In this document: positions 59,276 to 64,000 of the stretch, piece after piece | How positions within the stretch are numbered: the stretch's first letter is position 1 | How the letters are laid out: each line of letters starts with the position of its first letter | NCBI GenBank assembly: GCA_023525715.1 | Contig: CM042016.1 | Coordinates: 67,022,882-67,086,881, forward strand | Length of the DNA stretch: 64,000 nucleotides | Source of the DNA: Cichorium intybus | Lineage: Eukaryota > Streptophyta > Magnoliopsida > Asterales > Asteraceae | Reading direction: 5' to 3' | Made by a program: the position numbers and the translations under genes | The notes under the pieces: model-generated | The model's input: the letters and a program-made list of their open reading frames with translations, nothing else | What the model was told of the DNA's origin: nothing | Database searches by the model: none

Positions 59276-59286
59276 AAGTGGGAGAC
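59276..59286 (+). promoter_or_regulatory. Copia B polypurine tract
   Basis: AAGTGGGAGAC directly before the right LTR. Confidence 0.88.
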
Positions 59287-60067
59287 TGTTGGATTAGGTG
59301 TCTAAGCCATGACTAATAATTAGTATTTACCTAATTAATAGAAGCACAGTCCATTTGGGTTGCCCTCATGGCTGGAGGTTTGGTAGAAAATTCGGTAGAG
59401 AGAAAGGTTGATTTATTATGGGATTAATAAATCAACAGAAATTAAATATATGGTTTATTAATATATTAAAGTGATAATATATTAATTAGAAACTATATTA
59501 ATTAATTAGGAATTAATCCAGAATTAATTGGATTTAATTTAGGGATTAAATTAATTAATTAAAGGTGCAGGGACTAAAACTGTAATTATTCAATAGTTTA
59601 GTAAGTGACAGTGGGAGTGACCAGTGGATTTCGATTTCTATATATGGTATATAGAAATTTCGAAATTGATATATAGAGGATAAATAGGAGTTTGAATTAT
59701 AAGATAAAAGGTTTATCTTATTTGAATTCAAAAAGGTTTATCTCTAAGGTTTATCAACTGGCCATTTGAAAAACTATAAATAGGGGTTCCCAGGCACCAC
59801 ATTGAATTCTCCATTCTCATATACTCTCTCTGGATTTTCGATTTCCTCTCCTCTCTGCTTGGGTGTGACTTTCATTTGAGGCAGGATAATTTTGCTGCTT
59901 AGCTTCCAGAAAATTCTAAAAGTTTGGTTTTTCTAATTTTATTCTTTTAGTCAGTTTTCTTATGGCCTTTAGGTTTTGTTATATGTTCAATTAGAAGAAA
60001 ACATAGATCCTCATAGGTTGCATGTGAACTTAGGTTATTTAGTTCATGGTTTGCAGAAAACCTTTCA
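59287..60067 (+). repeat. Copia B right LTR
   Basis: 781 bp, TGTTGGATTAGG start and CCTTTCA end, followed by AGATG at 60068-60072. Confidence 0.95.
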
Positions 60068-60072
60068 AGATG
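60068..60072. repeat. Target-site duplication of Copia B (right)
   Basis: AGATG, identical to 52282-52286. Confidence 0.95.
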
Positions 60073-63000
60073 GTGGATGATTTTTTGTCCATTTATCCAA
60101 AGGAGGATAATTTGGATCAAAATCAGGTGGTCCTTCAGAATCAATATCCTCGATATATGAAGGATAGCCCGAAGTGGATGGAAAATCACCCATTATTAAA
60201 TGATTTTTTGAGTTAGTTGTATTTGTTTGTGGTGTGTGCAGTTGTGAAGAGGAGTTAAGAGTATTCTCCCCTTCGACAGCAGTTGCTGTTGAGGAAGTGC
60301 TTGCTCTATCCGAAGCGACTGGTGTTGCTGAGTTTGAAGTGGAAATCTCTGGCTCCCCCTGGACTGTTGGGTACAGGGACATAATATGAGAGATTTCTTG
60401 TGGGGGTGATGTTGAATTGTTGTTTGGCTCCCCCTCAACACTAGCATTCCCTTCACTTCGGTTCGATAGCTCCCCTTCAACAGATGATGGTTTTTGTACA
60501 CTACTTGTGGAAGAGTCATCAGGTCCATCTGTGAGTTTGGACAGATCGGACTCATGGTTATCAGGTGCCTTGGCTTCGGAGTCCACAGCCCTCACAGGTG
60601 GATCGAACAAAAGGGCGAAGTCTGTATCAAATGTACTGATTGGTACAGCATCCACAGCAGGATTTGGAAAGATGGATGACATGGGGAATAGATGCAAAGA
60701 TTTCCTGATATAGTAGTCATCAAATCTGAGGTTGAAGGTTTCTTCAATCTTTCGAGTCTTTTTATTCATGAGTCTGTAAGCTTTTGAGTCTTGAGAATAT
60801 CCAAGGAAAATCCCTTCTTCTGACTTTTCATTGAACTTTGTCAAATGATCTTTCATATTCAAGATGAAACACCTACAACCGAAGATGTGAAAAAATTTGA
60901 CATTTGGTTTTCTTCTGTTGAGTACTTCATAGGGTGTGATATGAAATCTCTTGTGAATGTAAGATCTGTTTTGAGTAAAGCAGGCGGTAGAAATGGCTTC
61001 GGCCGAGAATTACATGGGCAAATTTGCAAAATTAAGCATGGTTCTAGCCGCTTCACACAAAGAACGATTTCTCCTTTTTACAACACCATTTTGTTGTGGA
61101 GTATGTGCTGAGAAGTTGTGACTAATCCCCTTTGTTTTCAAGAATCCATCAATAGTTTGATTTTTGAACTCCGAACCATTGTCACTGTGCACAGTTCGGA
61201 CCTTCTTGTTTAGCATCACTTACATCTTCTTTATGAAGTTAACGATTTCTTCAGCATCATCTGACTTGTTTCTTAGAAATAGGACCCAAGTAAACATTGA
61301 ATAATCATCAACTATCACAAGAATGTACTTCTTCTTTCCAATTGACTCTACTGCAGATGGACCACACAAGTCCATATAGAGAAGTGAAAGGGGTTTGGTG
61401 ATTTTGGGATTGATAACAGTTGGATGTCTTTGTTTTGTTTGCTTGCCATGCTCACAAGCAGAGCAAAGTGAATCATTATCAAATTTGAGAGCAGGCATTC
61501 CACGAATCAAATCCATAGCCACTAACTTGTTTAAGTCCTTGAAGTTTAAATGAGCAAGTCTTCGGTGTCAAAGCCAGCTAACATCGGAGTTGGCTTTTGA
61601 GAGAAGACATAAGGATTGCCCACCAGTTACAGGCTTTAGATTTAAGAGAAACATTGATCCCTTCCTTTCAGATTTCAGTAAGACTTCGTTTGTTTCTTCT
61701 TTTGTGATGACACTCCCTTGGTTGTTGAATGTAACTGCATTACCCGTTCCAACCACCAATTGAGGTATACTCACAATATTGTGTTTTAACCTTTCAACAA
61801 ATGCAACTCTGCTGATTGTAAATTGGCCATTTGTTATTTTGCCATAACCCTGAATTGGATATGTTTCATTATTACCGAAGCGTACATTTCCAGCATCATC
61901 TAAAGTCCTATAATCCCTAAGATATTCCTTCTTCCCTGTCATATGTCTTGAGCAGCCACTTTCCATGTACCATTTTGTATCGTACCACTCAGTAGACATT
62001 ACCTGTAATTAATCAAGGAGGAGTTGGTACCCAATCAATCTTGGGTCCTCAGGGTAAGCGAAGGATTCTTGAATCCATTTTTCTACGGCCTCTTCTGATA
62101 TTTCATTTGCATTTAAGTTGATCAGATTCTCCGAAGCCTCATGTGATGAACATGATTCCGAAGAGTCTGAACATGATTCTGAAGAGCTTTTTGTCAAATT
62201 TGATGAGTCCGAAGTAACTAACAAAATGCAAGTCTTTGGAACCCATTTTTGTTTGGATGATTTTGACTTCGAGGTTTTTGTTGTTTTCACTTCACTTGAA
62301 AATTTTGAACTCATTGATGATTTTGAAGATTTTGTTTTAGCAATAAAATTTTCATTCAAATCATTTCTTTTCCAATTTTGTTTGGATTTTTCAATTGTTG
62401 ACTTCCTTGAGATTGAACTACACAGTGTAGAGGTACAAAGATACTCTTCGTATGCCAATTTGAAGTCGTTTAGTGAAAGATTATTATCTTTAAACATATC
62501 CAAATTTTTGTCTAGCCATTGATGAAATGTATCTATCAAATTGTTGCCTTTGGAAAATGTTTTCTTTGTGGGTTTTTGGAATTTTGGATTGGGAAAGTTA
62601 GGTTTTGTTGGTGTAAAAATTGATTTGACATGTTGATTTTTGACTTCTGAAACCTTTGAGTTAAATGGTTTTGTTCCAGAAGTTGAAGCAATTGTCTCAG
62701 TTGGTTTCAAACCTCCGAAGGGAGTTTTTATTTTGACGAGATTTATAGTTTGTTTTGCTTTCGAGTTTGCAGCAATAGGTTTCTGAATTGGTTTTGTAAT
62801 CACTATTGCTGGTTTTGGTTTTTGGAGAATTTGAGATCTTTTCAAAATCTGAGGCTTTTGTACCGAAGCCTTGGTAATAAAAACTTTTGGTTTTGAAGAA
62901 GCATTTTCAGAGGTTTGTGACAACGGTACACTCTCACATAATTCCATTAATTGAAAAACATCCATCTTCGGAGCTACAGGTTTTTCCATAACTTGAATTT

Positions 63001-63976
63001 GTTTGAAATTTCGATTAGTGTAAATGTGATTATCATTTTTGAGATTTAGAAGATGTGACATATTTTTAGGAATCTTTTCTTTCTCATAACAAAGACGATT
63101 GTAAATGTTGTGACCATACAAGTCTTGTTTTCGTATGTTGATTTTTACTTCCAATCTTTCATTCATTTCATTTTCAACCATTTTAGAAGACGAGAAGAAT
63201 CCTTCCTCAGTAACTGTGGAATTATCCTCCTCAGGAAGTTTTTCCAAATCATTTTCAATTAAAGGTAGTCCACCACGTTTCACAAAAATTGCATTTTTGA
63301 AATAAGATATCTTCAGATAGATACAGGCCACATTGACTAGTCTTTTTGAATTGTCCTTAAGATATTGATCATAAGAAACACAAGCATCTGAGATTTTTAA
63401 TTTAGATTTCACAATTTCTTTATTTTCAAAGGTTTCTGGTTCTCAACCAACTTTTGTTTTTCCTTTGTCCACCGAAGACAGTTGTGAGATGTCTTCGGAG
63501 GGAGATGCGGATGTGGAGGATGATTTTAATAAGGTTAATGAGGAACAATCAATTTCCTCCATATCCGAGTCGCTTTCAGAATCCTTTTCAGATGCATTTT
63601 TAACAATTGCCTTTTCCTTGTTATCAATTTGAGGAACAGCCTTTTTCAAGATTGGGATTTCTTGTGATAAGATTTTCAACAGATTATCAGCAGTGAGATG
63701 TTTTTCTACAGATATTAAGCCATGTTTATATGAAGGATTTGAGACTTCGGACCCAGACACTATAGATTCACACTCATAAGATATACTATCAACTTCCTTA
63801 AGCTTAAACTCAATAAAAGGTAATAGTTGTCTATGTTGAACATTGCACACATTAGCTGAATGATAAATACGTGTAATGTGAGCATATAAATGTTTTGCAT
63901 TTTCACAAAATATGTTGCGTTGTCTCAAAATTACATCATGATTGCTTAAATGTTTTTCTCTATTCTCTTCTAGCAA
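60068..63976 (-). pseudogene. Sirevirus-like gag C-terminus, protease, integrase (5' part of pol)
   Basis: One continuous minus-strand frame with nonsense codons at 63443, 62009, 61568, 61220 and 61010, and no frameshift. 63976-62009 is a Ser/Lys/Pro-rich gag-to-protease linker; the gag core is beyond 64000. At 61999 follows the protease start, WYMESGCSRHMTG, with Glu where the catalytic Asp (DSG) is expected. Pre-integrase and integrase run from 61563 (CSACEHGKQTK, YMDLCGP, VHSDNGSEF). The third integrase acid is Lys (GVVKRRNRS instead of GVVERRN). 60862-60068 is the C-terminal integrase/linker (EEGIFLGYSQDSKAYRLMNKK). The frame ends at the Copia B insertion and resumes at 52281. Confidence 0.9.
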
Positions 63977-64000
63977 TGAGATTCTTAGGTTGAACTTTTC

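Larger units (their letters stand above)
52287..60067 (+). mobile_element. Copia retrotransposon B, complete structure
   Basis: 7781 bp Ty1/copia element: left LTR 52287-53067, primer-binding site 53069-53081, leader, gag-pol 54421-58436, 3' UTR, polypurine tract 59276-59286, right LTR 59287-60067, target duplication AGATG on both sides. LTRs are both 781 bp with about 15 differences by eye (roughly 2 percent). It was inserted into the pol gene of the minus-strand Sirevirus-like element. All catalytic motifs are kept, but two small deletions and one stop interrupt the reading frame. Same family as element A. Confidence 0.96.
44719..64000 (-). mobile_element. Sirevirus-like Copia element with env-like ORF, interrupted, partial
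   Basis: Minus-strand element running off the right edge. 3' LTR 44719-45202, polypurine tract 45203-45214, env-like ORF region 48683-45235, spacer, RT/RNase H 52286-50629, Copia B insertion 52287-60067, then integrase, protease and gag/linker up to 64000. The 5' LTR and primer-binding site are outside. The extra ORF between pol and the 3' LTR is the Sirevirus (SIRE-type) layout. Coding sequence on both sides of the insertion stays in one frame when 7786 bp (element B plus one AGATG copy) are discounted. It was inserted into foldback unit 2. Confidence 0.85.

Noticed and set aside
62009..62011. In-frame stop between gag linker and protease as a programmed readthrough site, as reported for SIRE1
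   Set aside because: The codon is TAA followed by TTACAG, not the UAG-CARYYA context known for readthrough, and the frame has five other nonsense codons.

Overview
The window is repeat-rich eukaryotic plant nuclear DNA from a eudicot with a large genome. The Asteraceae (lettuce or chicory relatives) are my best guess, by inference from the element types only. The evidence is a spliced annexin gene with GT-AG introns, Copia and gypsy LTR retrotransposons primed by the plant initiator-Met tRNA site (TGGTATCAGAGCC), an L1-type LINE, FAR1-type Mutator, hAT, CACTA and Harbinger remnants, foldback MITEs and long (TA)n tracts. I see no tRNA or rRNA gene, operon or CRISPR array.

Layout. 1-891: 5' leader and gag start of a gypsy element. 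892-13180 (minus): Copia element A, a decayed copy whose 3' LTR is truncated. Its leader is split by a 4.9 kb gypsy element (7293-12192) with two 1536 bp LTRs, a TTAAA target duplication and no pol gene. 13186-15790: a Copia-type LTR fragment next to a decayed gypsy pol. 15965-16075: a CTCAAA hexamer array. 16140-16473: one end of a CACTA transposon. 16991-22952 (plus): an intact six-exon annexin D5-like gene, the only apparently functional host gene; its third intron holds several foldback elements. 23405-25590: TA tract, decayed Harbinger transposase and a foldback MITE. 25748-31405 (minus): an L1-type LINE with (TA)n on both sides. 31763-35230: a probable Helitron inserted in (TA)n, containing a hAT MITE with a perfect 8 bp duplication.

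35325-44718: a FAR1-type Mutator-like element. Its plus-strand transposase pseudogene lies tail-to-tail with a minus-strand Ulp1 (C48) protease gene. Its non-coding DNA is filled with degenerate copies of a short palindrome (AATCATATGTGATT and variants), and it ends in a 600 bp duplication of foldback units. 44719-64000 (minus, running off the window): a Sirevirus-like Copia element with an env-like ORF after pol, inserted into the last foldback arm. It is itself interrupted by Copia element B (52287-60067, plus), a young element of the same family as A with 781 bp LTRs and an AGATG duplication.

The window is mostly a stratified record of nested insertions around one preserved gene. Order can be read from the interruptions: the Mutator element came before the Sirevirus-like element, which came before Copia B; Copia A came before the gypsy element. 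The least explained signals are the dispersed palindromes and paired foldbacks of the Mutator region, and the four TCGCGACGCGACG boxes upstream of the gypsy LTR TATA box.
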